Origin: Synchiropus splendidus | Taxonomy: Eukaryota > Chordata > Actinopteri > Syngnathiformes > Callionymidae | Direction: 5' to 3' | Assembly (NCBI RefSeq): GCF_027744825.2 | Contig: NC_071340.1 | Span: 2,549,501-2,613,500 of the forward strand | DNA length: 64,000 nt | Part shown: piece after piece, positions 55,233 through 64,000 of the stretch | Numbering within the stretch: the first letter of the stretch is position 1 | How the letters are laid out: every line of letters starts with the position of its first letter | Notes under the pieces: generated by a model | Told to the model about the DNA's origin: nothing | Seen by the model: only the letters and a program-made list of their open reading frames with translations | The model's database searches: none | Translations under genes and position numbers: made by a program

Positions 55233-55775
55233 ATGGATAGTCTCCAGTTACAGAGGCTGCTGAGAGGTCTCTTGGGCGACACATTTTACGGTGTATGGCC
55301 GTCGGATGAGTTGCCTCAATTCACTCAACCCCTCAGACCGCCTGCATATTTCGTCGTCAACACACATCCGGCACATAAACCAGGAGAGCACTGGTTGGCT
55401 TTAACTCTCAAAGAAGACGGTAGAACAACTTTCTTTGACTCATTTGGAATGGGGCCGTACTTTTCACATTACCCTGAAAATATTTTAAAGTTTCTCAAGA
55501 AACATTCAAGCGACATCAAGTACAACAATGGCCAACTACAGCACGCTCTAACGTTTGTATGTGGTCATCATTGCGTCTTCTACCTCTGTCATCGTGCTAG
55601 AGGGCTGTCTATGGAAGAAGTATTAAGTCTATACAGCGACGATACCTTAAAAAACGACCTCATGGTATACAACTTTGTGAATGGACATCAAAAATGTCTA
55701 AAAAGATGTGCACACTGTCCGTGGAAACAACAAAACGGTTCTCTTCTGTATTTTAAAGACTATTGTAACGTGTGA
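55233..55775 (+). CDS. Adenain-type maturation protease, 180 aa
   Basis: A cysteine protease that cleaves capsid and core precursors during virion maturation. By my count the catalytic residues are His53 (GEHWLAL), Asp69 (TTFFDSFG), Gln103 (GQLQHAL) and Cys110 (VCGHHC). The 7-residue Gln-to-Cys spacing equals that of adenovirus protease. The length fits the family (about 180-210). It starts 8 bases after the major capsid stop and its 3' end faces the minus-strand cluster. A C-terminal Cys-rich tail (KCLKRCAHCPW) is present. Intact; the gene is entirely deleted in copy 1. Confidence 0.88.
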   Translation: MDSLQLQRLLRGLLGDTFYGVWPSDELPQFTQPLRPPAYFVVNTHPAHKPGEHWLALTLKEDGRTTFFDSFGMGPYFSHYPENILKFLKKHSSDIKYNNGQLQHALTFVCGHHCVFYLCHRARGLSMEEVLSLYSDDTLKNDLMVYNFVNGHQKCLKRCAHCPWKQQNGSLLYFKDYCNV

Positions 55776-55835
55776 CTAATCTTATTTTGTTTGTACGTGT
55801 GTTTAAAAGAAAAATCTGTAATCACATAATAATTC

Positions 55836-55852
55836 AATAAAACATTTTATTG
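55836..55852. terminator. Back-to-back poly(A) signals at convergence point
   Basis: CAATAAAACATTTTATTG carries AATAAA on plus (55,836-55,841) and AATAAA on minus (complement of 55,846-55,851). It is a nearly perfect palindrome between the two converging gene clusters. Confidence 0.7.
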
Positions 55853-55898
55853 ATGAAATGACAATAACCGTGTACAAGACAATTATTCAGGAAACCCA

Positions 55899-56657
55899 TC
55901 AAGGTGTTAGAGACAATTTCTTCCCTTTGGTCACTACACGCGTCAAGCGTCGTCGAGGTGTCGCTTTAGGATCCTTTGGGTCGGGAGACCAGCTCTCAGC
56001 TATACTTTTCTTTCGCGAGATAGAATTCGATTTAAGTCTCTGATATTGAGGCCTCGCTTCAGGATTGGACAGCAGTGTGAGAGGGATGTTTAGCTTTAAT
56101 AATGTGACGAGAAACTCGGACCAGCCCTCAGGTAATGAAGAACTTGTTTTCTTATACGGTAGGGAAAGGTACTTGAATAAATCAATCACATGAGAGCCTT
56201 TTACAGCATTTCCTTCATACATAAATTCGCCATTCATATTCCAACCATCACCGTTTTTGGATATCCTCTGGATAATGTATTCAGCATTTCTTCGAGCTTT
56301 TGCCGGAAGGCTATTTAGAATATCCTTACCCAAGTCATCTGTTACAGAGGGTGTTTTTAGAACACTTTCGACACGACTGTCAGAGTCGTGTGGATGATCG
56401 CTGACTCCGTCTCGTTGTAAAGTCGGAGTTACTCTCCTTTGGTCTCTCTGATCCTGTTTTGCAAAGGTTAAATATCTTTGCAATAGAGCATCGTACTTTT
56501 TAATCTTCTCATACGGGTTTAACTGAGAATCATTTAGAATGGACCTCATCTTGTCATTTAATTCATCTTCGGCAGTTTCACGGATGTCGGAGGTTGGACG
56601 TGATAACTGGTTAATTTGCTGAGGAGAGACGAGATACATTTTCTGGACAGTCTTCAT
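55899..56657 (-). CDS. Polinton protein of unknown function, 252 aa
   Basis: Intact frame from ATG at 56,657. The N-terminal 90 residues are helical and charged (DELNDKMRSILNDSQLNPYEKIKKYDALLQ in outline, coiled-coil-like). A middle domain (about 105-190) contains ILNSLPAKARRNAEYIIQRI and ends with FKYLSLPYKKT. The tail is basic (RRRLTRVVTKGKK). It is the last gene of the minus cluster and conserved in position in metazoan Polinton-type elements as I know them, without a known function. In copy 1 only the first 20 or so codons remain. Confidence 0.65.
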   Translation of the reverse strand: MKTVQKMYLVSPQQINQLSRPTSDIRETAEDELNDKMRSILNDSQLNPYEKIKKYDALLQRYLTFAKQDQRDQRRVTPTLQRDGVSDHPHDSDSRVESVLKTPSVTDDLGKDILNSLPAKARRNAEYIIQRISKNGDGWNMNGEFMYEGNAVKGSHVIDLFKYLSLPYKKTSSSLPEGWSEFLVTLLKLNIPLTLLSNPEARPQYQRLKSNSISRKKSIAESWSPDPKDPKATPRRRLTRVVTKGKKLSLTP

Positions 56658-56663
56658 GGTGTT

Positions 56664-57005
56664 TTACTTCTTTACAAGTCCTCCTATTAGATTTCCAATG
56701 ATTGGAACGGCAGCCGCTAGCAATGGCAAAATGAATCCTCCCGATTGCTTTTTAAGAATGCTTCGTTTACGCTTCACGCATGCCTTTTTATTAGCCAAGA
56801 GTCTGATGTTTTTCTTCTGTTTTTTCAGTTTTTTGAACTGAGCCTGTGACAATGGTACATTCCCCTTCAAAACATTCAGGGCGATCTCACCGAGAGCTTG
56901 AATAAAGTCCCGAGAACTACGCATCAAAATGTCTTTACGTTTCTTTGACGGAGCATGGTATAGTTCCTTAAGTAAACCCGTGTTTCTTTTTGTACGCGCT
57001 GACAT
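56664..57005 (-). CDS. Small basic protein with hydrophobic C-terminus, 113 aa (copy 2)
   Basis: Intact and equal in length to 32,423-32,764. Lys-rich body and a final hydrophobic segment ILPLLAAAVPIIGNLIGGL. It is spaced 6 bases from the next gene's start and 3 bases from the ATPase stop, so the three minus genes could be read from closely stacked transcripts. Likely a virion component; role unproven. Confidence 0.6.
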   Translation of the reverse strand: MSARTKRNTGLLKELYHAPSKKRKDILMRSSRDFIQALGEIALNVLKGNVPLSQAQFKKLKKQKKNIRLLANKKACVKRKRSILKKQSGGFILPLLAAAVPIIGNLIGGLVKK

Positions 57006-57008
57006 AAC

Positions 57009-57684
57009 TTAAGCAGACGTTTTTGGTATGTACACCATGTGACGTTGATGAGGAAGTATCCCGGTCCTTAGTCTGTAGCGTTCTGGACATGAGGGTATTA
57101 GATCAACAATTAAGTACCCGTGTGCGTCAGCTGTAGCATCTTCAAAGCTTTCTAGAAAGAAAGCTCTCTGAGACGGGTAAACCTGTTGAGCAAGAACTTT
57201 TACCTGCATTTTATCGCGAGGATTCTTAAACAGTACAAAGTAATTGCTATTCAGACTAATACTGCGACTATATTTACCACGATGAAATGAGTTTTGCGTC
57301 AGCATTATAACACTCATATTTTTATGATGTCTGTACTGTGTAAAAATGCGAACAACCTCAGGGTTTTCAGAAGCTTCAAAAATCACCAAAAAACATCGTC
57401 AAGAATAATCAAATGTTTTCTATCAGAAGGAAATACATCTTCATTTTCAAAAGATTCAGGTAAACCTTCAATGAATTTGATATTTTTATTCATCTTTTGC
57501 AATTCACTGTACATCGGTTGAAAAGAAGTATAAATCCATACAATATTTACATTGGCATCATCCATAACATGTTCACATGTTCAAGTATACATTTTACAAA
57601 ATGGGTCTTTCCTGACCCTGATGGTCCCACCACTAGACATGAAAATGGTGTTTTCAAACGAGGATCGAAATGAATTTCTTCCAT
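57009..57684 (-). pseudogene. Genome-packaging ATPase (FtsK/HerA type), two frameshifts
   Basis: The start is at ATG 57,684. The Walker A loop GPSGSGKTHF is visible at about 57,597-57,626 and the Walker B strand HLIILDDV near 57,395-57,420. Frame is lost once between them (near 57,560) and again near 57,385, where eight bases are added compared with copy 1. The C-terminal 126 codons are open. The enzyme would pump element DNA into capsids. Size (about 225 codons) fits Polinton ATPases. Confidence 0.85.
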
Positions 57685-57714
57685 AATGACCCCTCATCCA
57701 CTCAAAACTCAGAA

Positions 57715-57880
57715 CCCAAAAGGTTTGGTTGTGCGTCTGAAAACAATCGCCTCTTAGTGTACACGACCCAGAGTTTTTTTAGTAACTGATCTGTTTTTTA
57801 AAGTGATGTTCTTTTTATCCCTGACAATGCTGTGTTGACGGGTCTCAGGCAGCCCATCAGGTGAATTATGTCAAAACAAG
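57715..57880 (-). pseudogene. Probable 3' scrap of protein-primed DNA polymerase B
   Basis: On the minus strand, just upstream of the ATPase start, a broken frame corresponds to the segment of copy 1 reading KKLRVVYDKRRLFSDGTTKPFGF in outline. The DKR, then DG, then PFG pattern resembles the extreme C-terminus of Polinton/adenovirus-type polymerases. Nothing upstream resembles the polymerase catalytic motifs. Assignment is by pattern only. Confidence 0.45.
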
Positions 57881-60800
57881 TCATCCAATGTCACCACAAA
57901 CAACCCGGGAACCCTTTACACATGACTGTTAGATCGTGGATGAAAATTTGAGGCCATCCTGAAAGATGGGTCATTGTTCAAGTTTTTTGATCCTCAGATT
58001 ATCAATTAATGCGTTTATATTCTTCTGCGAGACGTACAGTCACTCTCTCCTCACTGGCATCAACAAGAAATATCTGTTAGGTCTCAATCATTGGTTCTCT
58101 GAATGAGCACCATTGAACATGTGTAACTTGTTGAATCACCCACGTTCTGTCTAAACTGAGGATACCACGTATTGTTGTACTTGTTCTTTACAAACAATAC
58201 AATACAAAGGACCTGCCATGATGTATGGTTTAGAGACTGCTACACAGGCAGACAAGCAGAGTCACATATGTCAGAATTGATGGCCAGGTTTTCATAGGAG
58301 GAGGGTGCATCTCAGATCAAGATGGAGGTCGCCAATTTGTGATGGCTATTAGTGAGGAAAGGGTAAAATGAAGTCATACATTGAAGATTTTACAAGCTAC
58401 TCACAAACATTCAACATAAATATTTGCCTGCATTCAACTTTTAATTTTCAACTTTTATCATCATCATCATTATCTTTTGCAGGAGATAACTATTGCATCA
58501 TTTATGTTTAAACCACATCATAGTGAGAATATATTACAACGGCATTACATTTAACTCTTTCAAAATTTCAGATTTTGTTCAAGGATATTGTAGGTATCCG
58601 TTTGCTTTTGGAATTAATTGAGATTCCTTGCAGAAGTATCCTTTTGACGCAAACGTTGACAGTAACGTTTGAAAATTTCAACGTGGTCCCAGAAATTGCA
58701 GCACTTTCAAGAGTTTCTCCCCAACCAACAGAAACAATACATACATAATTACAAAATAAAACCCAAAAAGTACTGTAGTAACATGCAAACATGAATGTCA
58801 GTCTACGCTTTGACTCCAAAGGTCCAGTGGAAAAGCTTCATAGAACTTCATATCCAATATGTGTTCCTTCCTTCCGTTTAAAGTTCTCGTATGAGATGTT
58901 TATGAGATGTTCATCAATTCCGCATTTACCTACGTATGCGTAGATCCAACAAGTCCAACATTTCCCCACTGCGGGACAAACAAGGGGCACTCTGTGCTCA
59001 AGATTCAAGATTGTATTCATCACCGTGGTCACCCTCGACATTTTGGGCGGCTCGCGACATTTACGCTAAATGATAGCAACCGATTTAAGGGAGAATGACA
59101 CACACAATTACTGTAATTGTTCAAGAAAAAAAAGACAAATCTTAATCTCATTCTATCACTTTCCCCCTCTTATGGGCAGAACAGCGAATTTTGCCACCGT
59201 TTTTAAAAAGTGCATCGAGGCTGATTTTAGGGGCGAGAAACTAGTCATTGGCTGTATATGTTGAACGAAGACCTGAGTATGATCCGGGACATCTTCCCAT
59301 AGGATTGGATATTGGATCACCAAGCGTTGTCATGTTCACAAACATGCTTTCATGTGTTTGCAGACATTCACTCAGTTAAAAATTTAATTTGAGTGAAAAA
59401 TGAGATATAATCACACTGTTGCTTTCAAAAATCTTTGTTAGTTTTGTTATATTGTTTTTCTTGTTGTTGTTGTTGTTGTTGTTTTTCTCAGATGTTCTTT
59501 CTATGGAGTTTCTATTCTCTCCCTTCTCAATGAACAGAGTTGTTCTTTGAAGTATATTCTCGTATTTATTTGTTCTAATATTTTCTGTGTGCATATTCCG
59601 TCTTATGCAGTTACACTTTAAAACTTAACTGACTGATGGATGGATAGGTAGATGCAAGTTCATAAAAAGGAATAAAAGCCTTCTGCAGGATTCAGCGCCT
59701 CATTGAGAGACTACTAACGTAAAAAAAAAAAAAAAATGCTTCCACGCAATTCGTACACCTTGTGAATGTAAACAAATAAAAGATAATATACTCTTTAGCT
59801 TGAAGATATGTAAAGAAAATGTAGGTCTAGGACGATTAAAAATGAAAAAACTGAAAGTATGTCAGAAACTACAATGTCAACCCTGTGATTTGTTGTTTGT
59901 CAGTTAGAATTGACAGTGAGTAGTAAAAAGCTTTACTTGTAAAAAAAAAAAAATTATATTTCATACTATTTCATGCAAAAGTGGGGTTGTGACCGGTAGC
60001 GAAAAATAAAAAGTTCTTGACATCTCAAAAGTTATACATCTTTTATTTTTTTTCAAATTTGAAAAATGGCTGAACAAATGAAAAAAGTTTGTCAAAATTA
60101 TATAAAACTATATCTAGTTTCTAATAACATTTCTAATAATATTCATTTATTTACCATATCGTAGATGGTTGTACAAAAATGTCAGGCTTTAGTTCAGGAT
60201 TACTGGTACAATTTGTGTAAGCAGACAGTGTCAGGTGAATGAAAAGATTAAGAAGATTGGGAACATGCTGCTCGCACATGCTAAAATGGCTTGTTGTCTT
60301 ATAGTGAGAATGGAAAGTCTTAAATTTGATGCACGAGTGTGTGTGTGTGTGTGTGTGTGTGTGAGTGAGTGCTGAAAGAAAACTGCTGAAAGAAATTTGT
60401 TGTTTTTACAAACAATTCAATTTCTTGTGCTGACAATTAGGAGTTTTTAACAGTGAAACAGATATTTGAGAATCTAATGGATGGAGAAAAGTTTGAATTA
60501 GAAGGAAAAATGTACTTTTAGATTTTATAGCATGAACAGCTTGCCTACCAAAACTATTCTTTTATGGTAACTTGCGAACACAGACAAAACAGACAAGACA
60601 AAAACAGGTTCACGAACCTACAATGTCAACCAGTTTAATGATTGCCAGTTGTTTGTTTTTAAAAACACTGAAAAAGTTTTAAAATTTGAGACACAGTTGA
60701 TAAATAAAAACTTAGAATACACCTGTAACTTGTGAAGAAATATGAAAATACAATATCTGAATTTGTTCACAAGCTTTACTTCAGCATTAAAATTTTGTGA

Positions 60801-61405
60801 AAATGAACAATAGAAACACAGTTTTTTTAAAATGGAAAGATTTAATTTCAACACATTTCGATTTCGACTCGGGTTACTTTTTTTTTTATAATTCTCAATT
60901 CGTACATTCATAGTTTCACCTCAGCTAGAAGCAGGTTAGTCTCTGGATCTGATCTAAATACCACATATGATGCTGGAGTAATTGCGTAATGCATGCATAA
61001 CTGGTTGATTAATCCTGATAATTAATAATAATTATTTCTACACTAGTTGCCTGGTTTTGAATAGTCACAAGTTACTTTTTAAAAAATGCTAAACACAAAA
61101 TGCACACTACAAAACGAACATGTTGCACCATACTGCTCCCGCATTTGGCTGTTTTCACCTGAAAATACAGAATAAAGACACATTTAAATCAGTGAAAAGC
61201 GCGGCTTGTAATATACACATTTAAGCCACTGGTAAGGCAAAAAATAAGTAAAATAAAATAAAATTAAGGGTTGACATACTTTGGATATTTCTACACTACT
61301 TGTCTGACTAGGGATAGCATCAAGTATAAATGAATGTTCATTCAATGAATGTTCAGTCCCTCCTACATTGTGTTACATGACAAGTTATAGGACGTTTGTA
61401 TCGCT
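57880..61405. other. Non-coding AT-rich tail shared with copy 1
   Basis: Collinear with 33,430-37,240. It contains a CTT/TTG-rich stretch (59,455-59,485), (GT)n at 60,336-60,362 and homopolymer runs. The copy 1 LINE tail is absent, and 60,985-61,090 holds other sequence. No frame is shared with copy 1. Similarity ends at GCTATTATATC near 61,402. Confidence 0.65.
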
Positions 61406-61930
61406 ATTATATCACTGTAGTGATTCCTTCTCCAGAGATTCAAGCATGGACCTGGTGGACTTTTCTGGAATGTGTAACTTCAACTCGGAGACATCTCCTT
61501 GGGTGCCCACCATGCCTGTTGCAGCTCAGAGGTTTCTGAACCCTCCGATAAGGACCATAAATCATTGGAATGGTCAAAGGGGGGAGAGACTAGAGCAACA
61601 GTCCAGGATGCTGTGCCGTAAGAGAAAAAAAAACCTGACCAACTCATGAACCCTGTTTGGTGGGGGACACACACAGCTCCTCCTTCTCCAGGTTCCAGAT
61701 GAACAAAGACAGACTTGTATGTGAATGTGTCTTAATGTGTATTTCTTAAAAAGGACTTTGTTTCCCATAATAACCCATGATTTCCACAGGATGTTCAAGC
61801 AAACCAGATGCCCTGAACATGTGATGGTAAACTTGACATGAATGGTCGATTGTTATATTGATCATTATAGAGGAGAATGTGCTAGAATGGTCATGTTTGG
61901 TGTCGTCTGAATGCTTAAATTGAGATGGGA
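61406..61930. other. Unassigned segment
   Basis: A short plus-strand frame from 61,446 (MDLVDFSGMCNFNSETSPW) is open to about 61,649 but has no recognisable family, and no splice context was identified. The rest shows nothing notable. Confidence 0.4.
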
Positions 61931-63513
61931 AAGTTTTGACAGATTGCGAGCAACTTTACAACTCAGGTAATGTTTTATTGTCAAATAAAACTCTGGTACC
62001 GGGGGGGGTCAAAATCTCCCATCTCAAGACTGGAATTTACGACCCCGTTGGAGGAGGAGGAGGAAGGCCAGGCTTGGAAACCCTCGTCCAATCAGCAATA
62101 GGTGATGGAACTCCTTCAACCAATCAAAACTGGACAAGGAGACTCTTCATGAGAGTTCAAAAGACCCAGTCTACAGAGGTTCTGCCCTCTGTGCGCTCTG
62201 TTCCCCTCTGTTCAGCCCTCTGTGACCCTCTGTTCAGCCCTCTGTTCCCCTCTCTGCTCTGTTCCCCTCTGTCCCTCTGTTGCCCTCGGTTGCCCTCTTT
62301 CCCCTCCTTCTGCCGCTTCCTCTGGATACTTCACCTCTTACAACCAACTACAACCAACTTCCTCGACGGTTCCTGCTCAAGTTTCCTGCAAAGACTCTTG
62401 CTTCTCCTCCACCCTTGAAGCCGTGCCAGAGTTCCACTCGCTGCCCATCCAAGTGTGAGAGTGATTGAGGAACTTTTTCAAAGTTGCACATCACCCTCGT
62501 CCTCCAGCGGTCTGCCAAGCCAGAGCTTCCTTCAGGAACGGCCCAGTCACACCATGTGATCACAGCCGGCGGCCGTGACGAGCACGCGAGTCCAACTTCC
62601 AACAACCTTCCGCTGCCTGGAGTGTGTCATTAAGGCGACCACTCTAGAAGGTTGTTCAGACCGGTGAATCACCTGGCACGAGAGAAAGATACGCCTTCGG
62701 TCCTACGCCGCTCTCTGCCAGCTACGATCACCCCGTCTGCGACGAAAGATCCACGGCGGTCCGGAAGACGATCCGAGAGTGCCATCGACGCCTGAAGCTG
62801 CGTGTCCTCATCACCTCCAAGCCACCACGCTGAGAACCAGGACGCCTCCTTCCAAAGCCGCCTGCCTCCTCCCTCACCTCCTGACCGACCTTCTGCATCT
62901 ACTCATCACCCTCTCATCCATCCCTCCATCCCATTCATCCCTCCACTCATCGCCAAAGTAAGCCGCTGCTTGTCATCTCTGCACAGAGTGGTGTGTTGGG
63001 GTTTAGTAATGTTATTACTTGCCTGAGGTTGACAGTTAGACTAGAACGTCTGAACTTTCCCATCAGTTACACACGTGTCTGATACGGTATTGACATTGAT
63101 TCATAACTGGTTTACGCTTCCATCGCGATATTGTCGGGATCATCTCATTCTCCTTTGCATCTTTCCTGTTTCTTTCTGTTCTTTTATTCCTAAATAAATC
63201 TATAAAATTACGTTGGTCTTGATCACATTACTTTGGAGTGTATTATAATCAATCTAAGAGCCTCTGATCAGTAAAGGACATTACATCACGAGTAGTGACT
63301 TCAGATAAATAGATTGATTACGCTAATAGTTAATTAAGTTACCACGGTTAATTAATTAATTAAGTGTTAATCAAGAGAGCTAAATAGTCTCCTGGAAACT
63401 ATATTTCAGGTGGTGCCCCAAACTTTCGAGGAGATATTATTTTTCATAATATCCACGTCACAGACGCAGGCGTCCGTGACCAGACAATCCTTCACTTTCA
63501 CTACAGCCTTATT
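61930..63513 (+). mobile_element. Possible 5' LTR/leader of an LTR element
   Basis: Three CCAAT-type boxes (62,087-62,130), a pyrimidine-rich CCCTCTGTTC repeat tract (62,185-62,300), a donor-like AAAGTAAGCC at 62,956 and AATAAA at about 63,193 lie upstream of a primer-binding-like site. I could not define matching LTR ends, and the 3' partner would be outside the window. The frames here are Pro/Ser-rich and probably non-coding. Confidence 0.35.
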
Positions 63514-63530
63514 GGTGCCCCGTGTGAGGC
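63512..63530 (+). other. Primer-binding-site-like sequence (tRNA-Met)
   Basis: TGGTGCCCCGTGTGAGG is complementary to the 3' end, including CCA, of a vertebrate elongator tRNA-Met. A second, weaker TGGTGCCCC lies at 63,412. Together they suggest that an LTR element's internal region starts here; no gag frame is recognisable before the window ends. Confidence 0.45.
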
Positions 63531-64000
63531 TGATTAATTGCTAAATTTTGATTGTAAACCATTCCATAAAGGTAGAGTGTTCCCCCCCCTTGCTTCACCC
63601 CGTTTCTTCCCTCTCACTCTCTTCAAAGCGTGTGCCCAGCCTGCGCTGAGACATTATTAAGAAAAATAAATAAATAAAAATAAGAACAAAATTAATAACG
63701 CGTTTAAACCACTTTGTCTGTGCTTCAAAAGCACTGAAATTACTTTGATGGTACCTACTGCCTCGAAAAAAAAAAAAAAAAAAAGACTACAAGTCTTATC
63801 GAGAGAATATACATGTGTTTGCTCTAGTGACAAACGCTGAGCATTAATTCATCAGGCCTGCGGACGGAATTCACGACCGAGTTACGAGCGTCTAACCAAC
63901 AGTGAACCTTCACGTCCAACTCCAACTTTAATAATTGGCGTAGCTAACCAGTTATTAAAACGTTGTTCCAACACGACGGGAGTCTTACATTTGCCCGGCG
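63531..64000. other. Window end, no gene seen
   Basis: A C-run (63,583-63,590), AAAT repeats and an A-run at 63,765-63,784 are present. If the preceding site is a true primer-binding site this is the untranslated leader of an LTR element. Confidence 0.35.

Larger units (their letters stand above)
49169..57880 (+). mobile_element. Polinton/Maverick (adintovirus-like) copy 2
   Basis: It begins with a terminal repeat, then ORF1, Cys/His ORF, INT, minor capsid, core, major capsid and protease on plus, converging at 55,836-55,852 on the 252-aa protein, small basic protein and ATPase on minus. This is almost the full non-replicative gene set; DNA polymerase B is reduced to a probable 3' scrap and no right terminal repeat was found. 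Lesions: stop in ORF1, frameshift in minor capsid, stop in core, two frameshifts in major capsid, two in ATPase. Confidence 0.92.

Noticed and set aside
61936..62605. Pro/Ser-rich proteins of 60-160 aa
   Set aside because: They derive from the CCCTCTGTTC tract and read in several frames on both strands; more likely an untranslated leader.

Overview
The window looks like teleost fish genomic DNA, not a bacterial or free viral genome. The evidence is short GT-AG introns of about 80-160 bp, long CA/GT microsatellites, and decayed copies of typical fish transposon classes: Polinton/Maverick (adintovirus-like), DIRS, Ty3/gypsy, a fish LINE tail, a piggyBac-like end and a probable LTR element.

Left third (1-22,900): an exact 50-bp satellite, about 12 kb in total (roughly 245 monomers), alternates with 12 complete insertion modules and one partial module. 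Long modules (about 1 kb) carry four segments that look like exons on the minus strand, of 222, 96, 78 and 69 bp. All four are multiples of 3 and all fit phase-1 splicing. Short modules (about 0.5 kb) keep only the 222-bp segment. Each monomer carries a CTCF-like core. Next to the array (23,031-23,700) lie three more minus-strand exons joined at phase 1. A partly decayed copy of these lies at 37,880-38,480. I read the array as an amplified exon region of an unrecognised extracellular-type gene, or a satellite that captured one.

Middle (24,480-49,000): a Polinton-type right terminal repeat ends near 24,600, and unremarkable host-like DNA follows to 27,300. Polinton copy 1 (27,308-33,436) has a missing left end and two internal deletions. 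It is followed by about 3.8 kb of AT-rich DNA with a LINE tail. From 38,836 to 47,395 there is a large imperfect inverted-repeat (fold-back-like) structure. Its arms consist of a 188-bp tandem repeat plus a shared inner segment. At its centre is a cluster of about 15 tRNA-Thr(AGU)-like units, themselves arranged head to head, with DIRS recombinase remnants beside them. DIRS reverse transcriptase, Ty3/gypsy and piggyBac-like fragments follow to about 49,160.

Right (49,169-61,405): Polinton copy 2 starts with a terminal repeat built of about 40-bp units. It then has ORF1, a Cys/His protein, integrase, minor capsid protein, a basic core protein, the major capsid protein and an adenain-type protease on the plus strand. 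These converge on a 252-aa protein, a small basic protein and a packaging ATPase on the minus strand. Only a probable 3' scrap of DNA polymerase B remains. The two copies share about 10 kb including a non-coding tail (segmental duplication), but their lesions differ. Integrase and protease survive intact only in copy 2, the minor capsid and core proteins only in copy 1, and neither has an intact ATPase, polymerase or major capsid gene. Both are therefore dead elements.

The last 2.6 kb holds a CCAAT-rich, pyrimidine-rich segment ending in a tRNA-Met-type primer-binding site, probably the start of an LTR element that continues past the window.
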